A stretch of DNA of 29,101 bases, taken from Ruminococcaceae bacterium UBA7212 (GTDB lineage Bacteria > Bacillota > Clostridia > Oscillospirales > Acutalibacteraceae). Positions within the stretch are counted from its first letter, which is position 1, and every line of letters starts with the position of its first letter. The notes under the pieces are model-generated. The model had not been told where the DNA came from. It was given only the letters and a program-made list of their open reading frames with translations, and did not search any database. Position numbers and translations under genes: made by a program. This document shows, piece after piece, positions 7,319 through 14,334 of this stretch. The stretch lies in the NCBI GenBank assembly GCA_002490525.1, contig DKUE01000017.1, positions 1-29,101 on the forward strand, given 5' to 3'.

Positions 7319-8262
7319 TTGCGGTCACCCCCGTTCTCAACCTCAGAGAGATACGCAGAATAATCAATGTCATCTTCTGCAAGGTCTGTATCCTCCAGCC
7401 CGTAATTTTGCATAAACTCCTCTAAATCTTTATCGACATTCGGCTGAATGTAAAACGCAGAGGTTTTGGATTCCTCAACCGTTGTATCGGAAAGCACCTC
7501 TGTCTTCGCCGGGGAAATGTCGTCTGCGGATGTAGCAGAAACCGTCTCGGTCGGATAATTTTCTTCAATCGTTGCATAGTCTGCCGGCAGCTTGTCCGTA
7601 TCGTTTGTGTCGGAAACCACCGTGCCGCCTTCAATCGTCACCACGCGGTGATGGAAGTGCCGCACTAAGTTATGCTCATGCGTAACCATAACCACTGTTG
7701 TGCCGTTTGCGTTAATATGATTTAACAAGTCTACAATTTCATAAGACATTTCAGGGTCGATATTTCCGGTCGGCTCATCGGCAATCAAAATACCTGCATT
7801 ATTCACCAGCGCCCGAGCCAAAGCCACACGCTGCTGCTCACCGCCCGAAAGCTGTGTCGGAAACTGTCGCGCCTTGGAAGTCAGCCCCACAAGGCTCAGA
7901 ATATACGGCACCCGTTTGCGAATTTCTTTCTCTTTCGCACCGATTACACGCATAGCAAATGCAACATTGTCAAACACGCTCATAGTCGGAATCAAGCGAA
8001 AATCCTGAAATACGATTCCCATCGTACGGCGCAGCATAGGAATCTCCTTTTTCTTCATCGTATTCAAATTAAATCCGTTAATCAGCACTGTGCCGCTGCT
8101 GACCACCTGCTCACGCATAATTGTTTTTAAGAACGTACTTTTACCTGCACCCGAAGAACCAACGATGAACACAAACTCACCGTCTTCAATCTTCAAATTG
8201 ACGTTTTTCAGTGCCTGGGTTCCGTTATCATACGTTTTTGAAACATTTCTGAATTCAATCAC
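7315..8262 (-). CDS. ftsE: Cell-division ATP-binding protein FtsE with acidic C-terminal tail
   Basis: The ATPase of FtsEX. The first 220 residues are a standard FtsE with all ABC motifs: Walker A GSSGAGKST (35-43), Q-loop VFQDFRL, signature LSGGEQQR (138-145), Walker B ILIADEP (158-164) and H-loop His196. FtsE is normally about 225-230 aa. This one runs to 315 and adds about 90 residues that are rich in Asp, Glu, Ser and Thr, low in complexity until about 270, and end in a Tyr/Leu/Asp-rich segment (YIQPNVDKDLEEFMQNYG and following). Translation starts at a GTG with an AGAGG element 7 nt upstream. It is the first gene of ftsE-ftsX-M23-S41, with its own promoter at 8386-8414. Confidence 0.95.
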   Translation of the reverse strand: MIEFRNVSKTYDNGTQALKNVNLKIEDGEFVFIVGSSGAGKSTFLKTIMREQVVSSGTVLINGFNLNTMKKKEIPMLRRTMGIVFQDFRLIPTMSVFDNVAFAMRVIGAKEKEIRKRVPYILSLVGLTSKARQFPTQLSGGEQQRVALARALVNNAGILIADEPTGNIDPEMSYEIVDLLNHINANGTTVVMVTHEHNLVRHFHHRVVTIEGGTVVSDTNDTDKLPADYATIEENYPTETVSATSADDISPAKTEVLSDTTVEESKTSAFYIQPNVDKDLEEFMQNYGLEDTDLAEDDIDYSAYLSEVENGGDRK

Positions 8263-8341
8263 GCTAAAACCTCTTTACTCTTTCTCGCTTAGAACACATC
8301 TCTATACACACTTCGAAAACTTTTCTGTTACAAAAAGAATC

Positions 8342-8381
8342 GGCGGTACCGTTTCCGCAAAAAGCACGAAATCATACCGCC
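8342..8381 (-). promoter_or_regulatory. Stem-loop at the 5' end of the ftsE transcript
   Basis: Arms GGCGGTA (8342-8348) and TACCGCC (8375-8381) pair perfectly. Inside them GTTTC and GAAAT can pair with one wobble, giving a 12-bp interrupted stem. It begins at about the expected transcription start of the ftsE operon, so the mRNA would start with a hairpin, a feature known to protect 5' ends. It could also be an operator. Confidence 0.45.
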
Positions 8382-8385
8382 TATC

Positions 8386-8414
8386 ATTATAGCATATTTT
8401 TGTCGATTTTGTAA
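8386..8414 (-). promoter_or_regulatory. ftsE operon promoter
   Basis: On the complement a perfect -10 TATAAT (8391-8386) lies 17 bp after a weak -35 TTACAA (8414-8409). The poor -35 lies in a tandem repeat, suggesting activator or repressor input. Confidence 0.65.
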
Positions 8415-8428
8415 CCGTTTTGTAACCG
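8407..8428. repeat. Two perfect tandem 11-bp repeats over the ftsE -35 region
   Basis: TTTTGTAACCG occurs at 8407-8417 and again at 8418-8428, head to tail. The 11-bp period is close to one helical turn, so a protein could bind both copies on the same DNA face. They cover the -35 element of the ftsE promoter and lie about 95 bp downstream of the CdaR-like regulator gene. Confidence 0.55.
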
Positions 8429-8522
8429 ATTTCAGAGATTCTGTATAATTCACAAAATCCACGCGAGCAACTGTGCAGATTACACAGAAAAAATCCCATA
8501 TTTTGTGAACAAATTCTAAAAC

Positions 8523-9608
8523 TTAGTATTTTACAGGATTGGAATCCAAATACTTTTTCACCATCAGTGCCACTTTAAACACGATAGCATCATCAAATTC
8601 ACGCAAATCAAGCCCTGTCAGCTTTTTAATTTTCTCTAAACGATAAACCAAAGTGTTTCTGTGCACAAACAGCTTGCGGGAAGTTTCGGAAACATTCAAA
8701 TTGTTTTCAAAAAACTTTTGAATCGTGAAAAGTGTCTCTTGGTCAAGCGTGTCAATGGAGCCACGTTTAAAAACTTCTTTTAAGAACATTTCGCAAAGTG
8801 TAGTCGGCAGTTGATAAATTAAACGCGCAATACCGAGATTATCATAACTGACGATAGTTTTTTCGGTATCGAACACCTTGCCGACCTCCAAAGCCACCTG
8901 TGCTTCGCGGAAAGAACGTGCAAGGTCCTTAATGCCCTCGACCGTTGTACCGATGCCGACAAGTACATGCGAGTAAAACTCCGCTCCAAGGCTGTCCGAA
9001 ATAGAGCGCGCTAATTTTTCAAGGTCGCGCGGGTCAACATTCGGTTTCACTTCTTTAATCAAAGCAATGTCCGTCTCATTCAGATTGATTACGAAGTCCT
9101 TATTCTTATCCGGGAACAAGTTCTGAACCACATCAAAAACAGAGACGTCAACATGTTCCGTAATCCGAATCAAAACCACAACACGCGTCACATCATTATT
9201 AAAGCGCAGTTCGCGCGCTTTTAAATAGATATCACCGGGCAAAATATTGTCCAAAATGACATTTTTAATAAAATTACCGCGATCGTATTTTTCATCGTAA
9301 TACTGTTTAATACCCAAAAGCGAAACAGCCAAAAGCGCTGTGTATTTCACAGCCAGCTCATCATCGCCCTCTACAAACACGGCATATTCAGGGTGCATCA
9401 ATGCGCCGAAGGATTTGTAAGCGTATCCATCCGTCACCAATGTTTCGGTGCTTTGAAACACAGCATTCACTTCAGGAGAAAGCACCTCGCCGATTCTGCC
9501 GAGCTCACTGCAGGAAATAACGGTTCCCGATTCATCAATCACGCCGATTGTTCTGTCCACAGCATCCGTCATTTGATGCACAATCGTCTGAAAAAGTCTG
9601 TTTGACAT
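8523..9608 (-). CDS. CdaR/PucR-family transcriptional regulator
   Basis: A 361-aa cytoplasmic regulator. The N-terminal 100 residues resemble the sugar-diacid-recognition domain of CdaR (LFQTIVHQMTDAV, then a TIGVIDESGTVIS strand pair). The middle (about 130-270) is the degenerate GGDEF-like region typical of CdaR/PucR proteins. The C-terminus is the PucR-type helix-turn-helix (SETSRKLFVHRNTLVYRLEK, then KLTGLDLREFDDAIVFKVAL). A GGAGG motif lies 1 nt before a first ATG at 9617 and 10 nt before a second at 9608; the second has workable spacing and is chosen. It has its own promoter and stands alone. Its ligand and targets cannot be told from the window; the adjacent ftsE promoter with tandem repeats is one candidate. 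Confidence 0.9.
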   Translation of the reverse strand: MSNRLFQTIVHQMTDAVDRTIGVIDESGTVISCSELGRIGEVLSPEVNAVFQSTETLVTDGYAYKSFGALMHPEYAVFVEGDDELAVKYTALLAVSLLGIKQYYDEKYDRGNFIKNVILDNILPGDIYLKARELRFNNDVTRVVVLIRITEHVDVSVFDVVQNLFPDKNKDFVINLNETDIALIKEVKPNVDPRDLEKLARSISDSLGAEFYSHVLVGIGTTVEGIKDLARSFREAQVALEVGKVFDTEKTIVSYDNLGIARLIYQLPTTLCEMFLKEVFKRGSIDTLDQETLFTIQKFFENNLNVSETSRKLFVHRNTLVYRLEKIKKLTGLDLREFDDAIVFKVALMVKKYLDSNPVKY

Positions 9609-9662
9609 GAAGTCCATCCCTCCGTAGTAGGATTCTACAAATTAACAATTCATTTACTATGT

Positions 9663-9691
9663 ATTTTACACAATGTTTTTCGATTTTGCAA
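9663..9691 (-). promoter_or_regulatory. Promoter of the CdaR/PucR-like gene
   Basis: On the complement TTGCAA (9691-9686), a 17-bp spacer, then TAAAAT (9668-9663), about 55 bp before the chosen start codon. Confidence 0.65.
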
Positions 9692-9829
9692 GGGATTTTT
9701 TTAATATTCTTATTTTTTTATTTGCATTTTGCCCAAAAAACACGTATGTTTTTGGTGAATCGGTAGATTTCATCTGTTTTTTTCGCCGATTTTCTCACTT
9801 TTTTATCGTGACAAATTCCCACGTCCCGA

Positions 9830-10288
9830 TTATTCTGCATTACAAACAGAGCAAACTGTATAGCCTTGTGCAAGCAATTCCTCTAAGGATATATTTTCTG
9901 CCACTTCTTTGTTTTCCGAATTCATGGAAACAGCATATCGGCAGTCCGGCGCGTGAATCTTTTTTGAGCTTGTATTCAAAACGAAGCATTTTCCGCTTTG
10001 CACCGCGGAAACATTTTGCAATGTAGAAGGAACACCTGCGGTGTCCCCTGCGGAAATTGTAATCACATCCGTCTCCTCCTCATACCAACGAACGGCGGGA
10101 ACGGTTGCGGTCAGCGCTTCCAAGGTTTCGAGTGCGGTTTGGTTTAAATGTATTTGATATAAAAGCAGTGCCAAACTGCCCAACAAACATGCAAATGCAA
10201 AAACAGGCAATCGCTTTTCCAGTTCCCGAAAAAATGAATTCTGCTTTTTCTCCGCTTTCGCCTTTTGCTTCGAATCAGATGCATTCAT
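9830..10288 (-). CDS. Membrane-anchored protein with C-terminal Ada-like Cys/His domain (copy 2)
   Basis: A 152-aa protein with a short Lys-rich cytoplasmic start, one transmembrane helix (about residues 19-41, RLPVFAFACLLGSLALLLY) and an extracellular part. The last 50 residues follow the pattern NTSSKKIHAPDC, 30 or so residues, then GYTVCSVC. This is the small Cys/His module seen fused to some secreted nucleases and competence-related proteins, and related in pattern to the Ada metal-binding domain. The likely ligands are the His of KKIH, the Cys of PDC and the CxxC pair. The start at 10288 forms an ATGA overlap with the upstream paralogue and has GAGGGG 8 nt before it; an earlier in-frame ATG lacks an SD. 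It has the same architecture as the upstream gene, so the two arose by tandem duplication. Exact function unknown. Confidence 0.8.
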   Translation of the reverse strand: MNASDSKQKAKAEKKQNSFFRELEKRLPVFAFACLLGSLALLLYQIHLNQTALETLEALTATVPAVRWYEEETDVITISAGDTAGVPSTLQNVSAVQSGKCFVLNTSSKKIHAPDCRYAVSMNSENKEVAENISLEELLAQGYTVCSVCNAE

Positions 10289-10782
10289 TTCGCACACCCC
10301 TCGCAATGCCCGCACAGTGCATAACCGTTTTCGAGATAGCTCTGCAAATCACCCGCAGAAATATCTGCACGGTTTTCCGATTTGATATTTTTAGCATAAG
10401 AGCAGTCGGGACTGTGAATTTTTTTGGTATTGGTATTCACTACCAATTGTTCGCTCAGTTGCTTCGGTTTCTCGGTTGCGGTGACGCTTTCGGGCTTCGC
10501 AGACGGTGCATTTGTTTTCGCGGGCAATGCCGAGAGTGCGCTTTCGGCGGCAATGGAACGCACAGATTCCGTTTGACTCTCCGACTCCGTTTCGGATGCA
10601 TTGGACGAAGCTGCGGAAGTCGGCAAAGTTTCTGCCGTTTGCGTATTAGTTGCCTGTATCGCGGCAATTTGCGCCAAAGTGTTTTGCATGTGCATTTGCA
10701 TCAAAAAAACGGCGAACAAACAAATCAGAACAGCCAAAAATAAAACGGTGACAAACAACGTCCGTTTTTTAGAGTCGTTCAT
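10285..10782 (-). CDS. Membrane-anchored protein with C-terminal Ada-like Cys/His domain (copy 1)
   Basis: A 165-aa single-pass protein: TM helix at about residues 8-30 (LFVTVLFLAVLICLFAVFL), then a Ser/Thr/Glu/Ala-rich linker of about 80 residues (40-115) and the Cys/His module at the end. The module reads NTNTKKIHSPDCSYAKNI, later GYALCGHCEGC, with an extra third Cys. The N-in/C-out topology would put the module outside the membrane. A GTG start at 10791 is too close to AAAGGA; the ATG at 10782 has 10-nt spacing and is chosen. First gene of a two-gene unit with a good promoter. The repeated arrangement suggests the two domains work together, perhaps as a heterodimer, in metal or nucleic-acid binding at the surface, but that is conjecture. 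Confidence 0.8.
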   Translation of the reverse strand: MNDSKKRTLFVTVLFLAVLICLFAVFLMQMHMQNTLAQIAAIQATNTQTAETLPTSAASSNASETESESQTESVRSIAAESALSALPAKTNAPSAKPESVTATEKPKQLSEQLVVNTNTKKIHSPDCSYAKNIKSENRADISAGDLQSYLENGYALCGHCEGCAK

Positions 10783-10816
10783 CACCGTCACATCCTTTAT
10801 ATCTCAGAATATGACT

Positions 10817-10845
10817 ATCATACACAAAAATTTTCGTTTTGTCAC
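10817..10845 (-). promoter_or_regulatory. Promoter of the tandem Cys/His-domain genes
   Basis: On the complement GTGACA (10845-10840; 5 of 6 match), a 17-bp spacer, then TATGAT (10822-10817). An AAAGGA SD follows about 20 nt later. Confidence 0.7.
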
Positions 10846-10861
10846 AAAACGTGCTGAATAC

Positions 10862-11440
10862 TCACGCTTTTGGCAGAAATTGTTGCAAATGCAAAATGTC
10901 GGCAGCACATTCCCGTGCTTCCTGTATATCGTGTGTTACCAACAAAATCGGACGTGACTTTGCCTGCTTTTGCAAAACCTGAATCATATCGGAGCGCAGG
11001 GCTGTGTCCAACCCTTTAAAGGGTTCGTCAAGCAGTAAAATATCGCTTTCGTGTGCCAATGCCCGTGCCAGAGCAACACGCCGCTGCATCCCTCCCGAAA
11101 GCACAGAAGGCAATCGATCCGCCTCTTTTGCCAACCCTACTGCCGCAAGCCAATCGGCGGCCGCCTCAGCATTGCAAACGGTTTCGACGTTTTCTAGTGC
11201 GGTTGCCCAAGGCAGTAAGCGGTTTTCCTGAAACATAAACGTATATTTTTTCGGCATTCCGCATATTTTTCCGCTTTGCGGTGTTTCCAAACCGCATAGC
11301 AACCGTAAAAACGTGGTTTTGCCACCGCCGGACTCTCCCATAAGCGCCGTAATACCGTCTAAATGCAATGTGCAGGTTAAATCAGAAAAAATAATTTTGT
11401 CATCGTAAGCCATACAAACATTTTGCAGTTCGATTTTCAT
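10862..11440 (-). CDS. NitT/TauT-type ABC transporter ATP-binding protein
   Basis: Cytoplasmic ATPase of the importer encoded with the next two upstream genes. It has Walker A GESGGGKTT (about 35-43), a Q-loop MFQENRLLPW whose ENRLLPW form is typical of the TauB/SsuB/NrtD group, signature LSGGMQRR, Walker B ILLLDEP followed by FKGLD, and H-loop VTHD. At 192 aa it is shorter than the usual 240-260 because the C-terminal part after the H-loop is almost absent; all catalytic motifs remain. Its start overlaps the permease stop by ATGA. Confidence 0.9.
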   Translation of the reverse strand: MKIELQNVCMAYDDKIIFSDLTCTLHLDGITALMGESGGGKTTFLRLLCGLETPQSGKICGMPKKYTFMFQENRLLPWATALENVETVCNAEAAADWLAAVGLAKEADRLPSVLSGGMQRRVALARALAHESDILLLDEPFKGLDTALRSDMIQVLQKQAKSRPILLVTHDIQEARECAADILHLQQFLPKA

Positions 11441-12222
11441 GTGCTCTCCCCCTTATGGGCTTTTCCCGAAATTTTGCCAACCGCAAAAATGATACCTTTT
11501 TCAAACAACATACTCAGCAATATAACCACCACTGTCCATGCAAACAAATCGGCGGTTTCCAAATATACTTTGGCGTTATACAGCTGTGTGCCGATGGAAT
11601 TGTGCGGTGTACTGATTACCTCGGCGGCTATACCCGCCTTCCAAGCAAAGCCCACCGAAGTTGTCAGCGCAGTCAAAAAAGTCGGCAAAACACTCGGCAC
11701 ATAAATACGGTGTAAAATTTTTAAAGGTGAAAAACCATACGCTTTCGCCATTTCCAAAAGCAACGGGTCGGTCTCCCGAACGGCGGTGGTCAAATTTGCC
11801 CAAATAATCGGCAAAACCATTAAAAAAGAAATGAACACAGGCACTTGTGTTTTAGACATCCATACAAGTGCTAAAATAATGAAAGACACCACCGGGGTGG
11901 TTTTTATGACCGTCAGCATCGGCTTAAAAAAGCTGTACAGCGCTTTTGATACACTCGTAAGCACCGCAAGCAAAACGCCCGCCAACACGCCCAAAAGATA
12001 CCCCTTCATAATACCGAATAAAGAATAAAATGTCTTCACCCAAAAATCGGCTGTGCCCATAAGCTGTACAATCCGTTTTGCCACAACAGCAGGCGAAGCG
12101 ATTAAGACGGACATTCCCACCACCGAATATACAACTTGCCAAATACAAAGCCATACGGATACTGAAATCAGTATCCGTATACACTTGGGTAAATTCAGTT
12201 TTTTTCGATTTTTAAACACCAT
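11437..12222 (-). CDS. NitT/TauT-type ABC transporter permease
   Basis: Integral membrane subunit with about six TM helices. The EAA coupling loop is visible in the ETDPLLLEMAKAYGFSPLKI region, followed by IYVPSVLPTFLTAL and GFAWKAGIAAEVI, as in SsuC/TauC permeases. The longest frame starts at 12273 inside the binding-protein gene. I place the start at the ATG at 12222, giving 261 aa and an 11-bp overlap, because the membrane protein proper begins there; an ATG at 12234 is an alternative. Third gene of the regulator-lipoprotein-permease-ATPase operon. The substrate cannot be read from the sequence: nitrate, sulfonate, aliphatic amine and thiamine-precursor importers all share this type. Confidence 0.9.
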   Translation of the reverse strand: MVFKNRKKLNLPKCIRILISVSVWLCIWQVVYSVVGMSVLIASPAVVAKRIVQLMGTADFWVKTFYSLFGIMKGYLLGVLAGVLLAVLTSVSKALYSFFKPMLTVIKTTPVVSFIILALVWMSKTQVPVFISFLMVLPIIWANLTTAVRETDPLLLEMAKAYGFSPLKILHRIYVPSVLPTFLTALTTSVGFAWKAGIAAEVISTPHNSIGTQLYNAKVYLETADLFAWTVVVILLSMLFEKGIIFAVGKISGKAHKGEST

Positions 12223-13192
12223 ACCAAAAATCATTTCCGGGCAATTTACCGCCGACAGACTTCTTATCTGCATTTAAAAGCACTGTTAAATTTTCTGTGG
12301 CGATTTTCTGCATATCCGCCCCTGTCACGCAAGTAATGCTGCAACGCGGAATTGCCTGTTTGGCAACCGCGGCTTTAGGTATAATGCCGTATTGTTCGCA
12401 CAGAGCGGCGGCACTGTCCGCATCGGCGGCAGTGCAATCCACAGAAACCTTGTATTCCGTCAGAAATGCCTCTATGGCCGCTTGGTTTTGGGAAACATAG
12501 TCCTTTTTGGCAATGATACAGCCCATAGCAAGTGAAACACCCGATGCACTTTCAAAAGCCGCAGATACATCCAAAACATTTTTCAGCGCTTGATTTTGCA
12601 GTAAAGCCGCAGTTACATTCGGTTCCGGCAATAAAAATACACGTGTATCGTTGGCATCCGCCACTGCGGCAAGCGTTGCAACTTCCGCATGCTCGGATTT
12701 AAACTCCACGGTAACTGCATCCTTTAATCCGTTTTTTTCCAAAAGATAATTCAGCACATATTCCGGAGTAGCACCCTGCCCTGCCAGCACGACGGTTTTT
12801 CCGTGCAGTGCATTGAAATCAGGCACTTCATTGGTCGAAAGCATATACAATGTGCCGAGGGTATTCACCGCAAGCATTTGCATATTTCCGTTCAGTTTAT
12901 TGTACATGACAGACGCCATGTTTAACGGACATGCCGCAATATCAAAGTTGCCTGCCGCCATACCGCTCATAACTTCAGCCGGGTCGGCACACAGCGTCAC
13001 CGTATAATTATTTGCCGCATTCCCCGCATCATTTTCCTGCATTAGTTTTACAGTCCCTATACCTGTCGGTCCCTTCAGTGTTGCCAGACGGATGTTTGCC
13101 TTTTGGGCGGGGACATCCTTATCTTTTGCACCGCATGCCGCAAGCGAAAAAACAAGCAGCAAAGCAAGCAGTAAAGAGAATACTTTTTTCAT
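12212..13192 (-). CDS. Substrate-binding lipoprotein of the NitT/TauT-type importer
   Basis: A 326-aa lipoprotein: signal peptide with lipobox SLAAC at residues 16-20, then a type II periplasmic-binding fold. It shows the opening strand IRLATLKGPTGIGTVKLM, the GNFDIAACPLNMASVMYNKL loop, the central NALHGKTVVLAGQGATPEYV and the hinge return TRVFLLPEPNVTAALL. This pattern resembles the NMT1/THI5-like and SsuA-like group found in many Clostridia. The ligand is unknown. The ATG overlaps the stop of the Crp/Fnr gene (ATGA), so regulator and receptor are translated together. Confidence 0.88.
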   Translation of the reverse strand: MKKVFSLLLALLLVFSLAACGAKDKDVPAQKANIRLATLKGPTGIGTVKLMQENDAGNAANNYTVTLCADPAEVMSGMAAGNFDIAACPLNMASVMYNKLNGNMQMLAVNTLGTLYMLSTNEVPDFNALHGKTVVLAGQGATPEYVLNYLLEKNGLKDAVTVEFKSEHAEVATLAAVADANDTRVFLLPEPNVTAALLQNQALKNVLDVSAAFESASGVSLAMGCIIAKKDYVSQNQAAIEAFLTEYKVSVDCTAADADSAAALCEQYGIIPKAAVAKQAIPRCSITCVTGADMQKIATENLTVLLNADKKSVGGKLPGNDFWYGV

Positions 13193-13842
13193 TTTTGCTC
13201 ATCCTTTACAAATAGTTTTATTTTTTTGCCGCTGTGCTGCAATTTACCGTCTGCAGACAGACTGTCTAAAGCGCGGTAAATTCCCGCACGGCTGACATTG
13301 ATTTGCCTTGAGAGCTCCGTTACGGGAACGCCGCTGACCAAACCGTTTTCATCACAAATACTCAAAAGATACTGTAATAGTTTTTCCGCACCGCAAGGCG
13401 CGGTATACGCTTCAATCTTTGCATTCAGAAAATAAATACGGTTAGAAAGATAGCGCACATATTCTACAGCAAACTGCGGGGTTGTTTGCATCAAACGGTC
13501 TATACCTGATTTTTCAAAAAAAAGCACCTTACATGCCGTTTTCGCGGTAATCGTATTGACAAAGCGCTCCGCATCGTTATAAAGCACAACCGCACCGAAA
13601 TGCATGCCCTGTTTCAGAACGCTTACCGTAACGTAATCCTTCAGCACACGTGCCTCCCCCGTCAGAAGCACGCCAATACATTTCTCCGTGCTTTCGGGAG
13701 AATACAAAACAGCGTCTTTGGGGAATTTTCGCACCTGTGCACTACTGACGAGTAATTGCATCAGTTTCTCCGCAGAAACGGCAGAAAACAGGTCGGTTTG
13801 CTGCAAAACAGAAATGCATTGTTTTTGAGTAACTTCTGTCAT
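13189..13842 (-). CDS. Crp/Fnr-family transcriptional regulator
   Basis: A 217-aa regulator with an N-terminal cyclic-nucleotide-binding-type beta-roll (about 10-125; VLLTGEARVLKDYVTV, LKQGMHFGAVVLY), a long dimer helix and a C-terminal winged helix (GVPVTELSRQINVSRAGIYR). It lacks the four-cysteine cluster of FNR and the clear cAMP-binding arginine context, so its signal is unknown. The frame is open 19 codons upstream, but AAAAAGGAG lies just before the ATG at 13842. Being first in an operon with an importer, it most likely responds to the transported compound or the cell's need for it, and probably regulates its own promoter. Confidence 0.9.
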   Translation of the reverse strand: MTEVTQKQCISVLQQTDLFSAVSAEKLMQLLVSSAQVRKFPKDAVLYSPESTEKCIGVLLTGEARVLKDYVTVSVLKQGMHFGAVVLYNDAERFVNTITAKTACKVLFFEKSGIDRLMQTTPQFAVEYVRYLSNRIYFLNAKIEAYTAPCGAEKLLQYLLSICDENGLVSGVPVTELSRQINVSRAGIYRALDSLSADGKLQHSGKKIKLFVKDEQK

Positions 13843-13881
13843 ACGCTCTCCTTTTTCTGTCTCATTTGATACAATATTTGG

Positions 13882-13910
13882 AGTATAGCACAAAAACAAA
13901 GTACCGTCAA
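13882..13910 (-). promoter_or_regulatory. Promoter of the Crp/Fnr-importer operon
   Basis: On the complement TTGACG (13910-13905), a 17-bp spacer, then TATACT (13887-13882). About 40 bp separate the -10 from the start codon, leaving room for an operator. Confidence 0.8.
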
Positions 13911-13925
13911 TAGTTTTTCAAAAGA

Positions 13926-13957
13926 AAAACGGTTGCCGAAAGAACAGCAACCGTTTT
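13926..13957 (-). terminator. Terminator of the amino-acid importer operon
   Basis: On the complement AAAACGGTTGC and GCAACCGTTTT form an 11-bp stem around a 10-nt loop, followed by TTCTTTT. It lies just past the small membrane-protein gene ending at 13975 and insulates it from the Crp/Fnr promoter. Confidence 0.8.
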
Positions 13958-13974
13958 CATACAAACAAAAATCA

Positions 13975-14322
13975 TCAGTCCGTTATAACGGATTTCTTTT
14001 TTCCGTCTTTATTTCTCGGAAATTCCCGAATTCTTGTGACGTATTCTAAATTTATTAACTGTTTCTGCCCGCGCTTATCTTCAAGCAACACACCGCCGTC
14101 ACCAACCTCTCGAATGACACCCTGAATACTTCCGTCATTTGCGACAAGCGTATAAATAATACACTCTTTGTTTATGAACTGCTTTGCAAATGCTTCCACA
14201 GCTAAAATCTCCTTTTTCTGTTTTCGTATATGATGTGCGGCAACTGTTTGCACCTGTCTTTTTCCCAGCAAAAGCACAAATAAGAACCAACACACAAGCA
14301 GAACCGTCCAATACCATTTCAT
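13975..14322 (-). CDS. Small membrane protein with SH3/Sm-like domain
   Basis: A 115-aa protein with an N-terminal hydrophobic helix (residues 2-20) and a short basic linker. The all-beta-looking C-terminal domain starts near residue 47 (INKECIIYTLVANDGSIQGV, then REVGDGGVLLEDKRGQKQLI and NLEYVTRIREFPRN). The pattern of short strands with a Gly-Asp-Gly turn resembles small Sm-like/SH3-barrel proteins conserved in Clostridia (DUF6897-like, from memory). The tail is Lys-rich. It starts 12 bp after the stop of the amino-acid importer ATPase, with AGGG about 10 nt before the ATG, so it is co-transcribed with the importer. No function can be assigned. Confidence 0.75.
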   Translation of the reverse strand: MKWYWTVLLVCWFLFVLLLGKRQVQTVAAHHIRKQKKEILAVEAFAKQFINKECIIYTLVANDGSIQGVIREVGDGGVLLEDKRGQKQLINLEYVTRIREFPRNKDGKKKSVITD

Positions 14323-14334
14323 GTGTATATTTCC

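Noticed and set aside
10105..10743. 212-codon plus-strand frame opposite the Cys/His-domain genes
   Set aside because: Shadow frame with Arg/Cys/Phe-rich nonsense composition; the minus-strand genes have promoter, SDs and domain matches.
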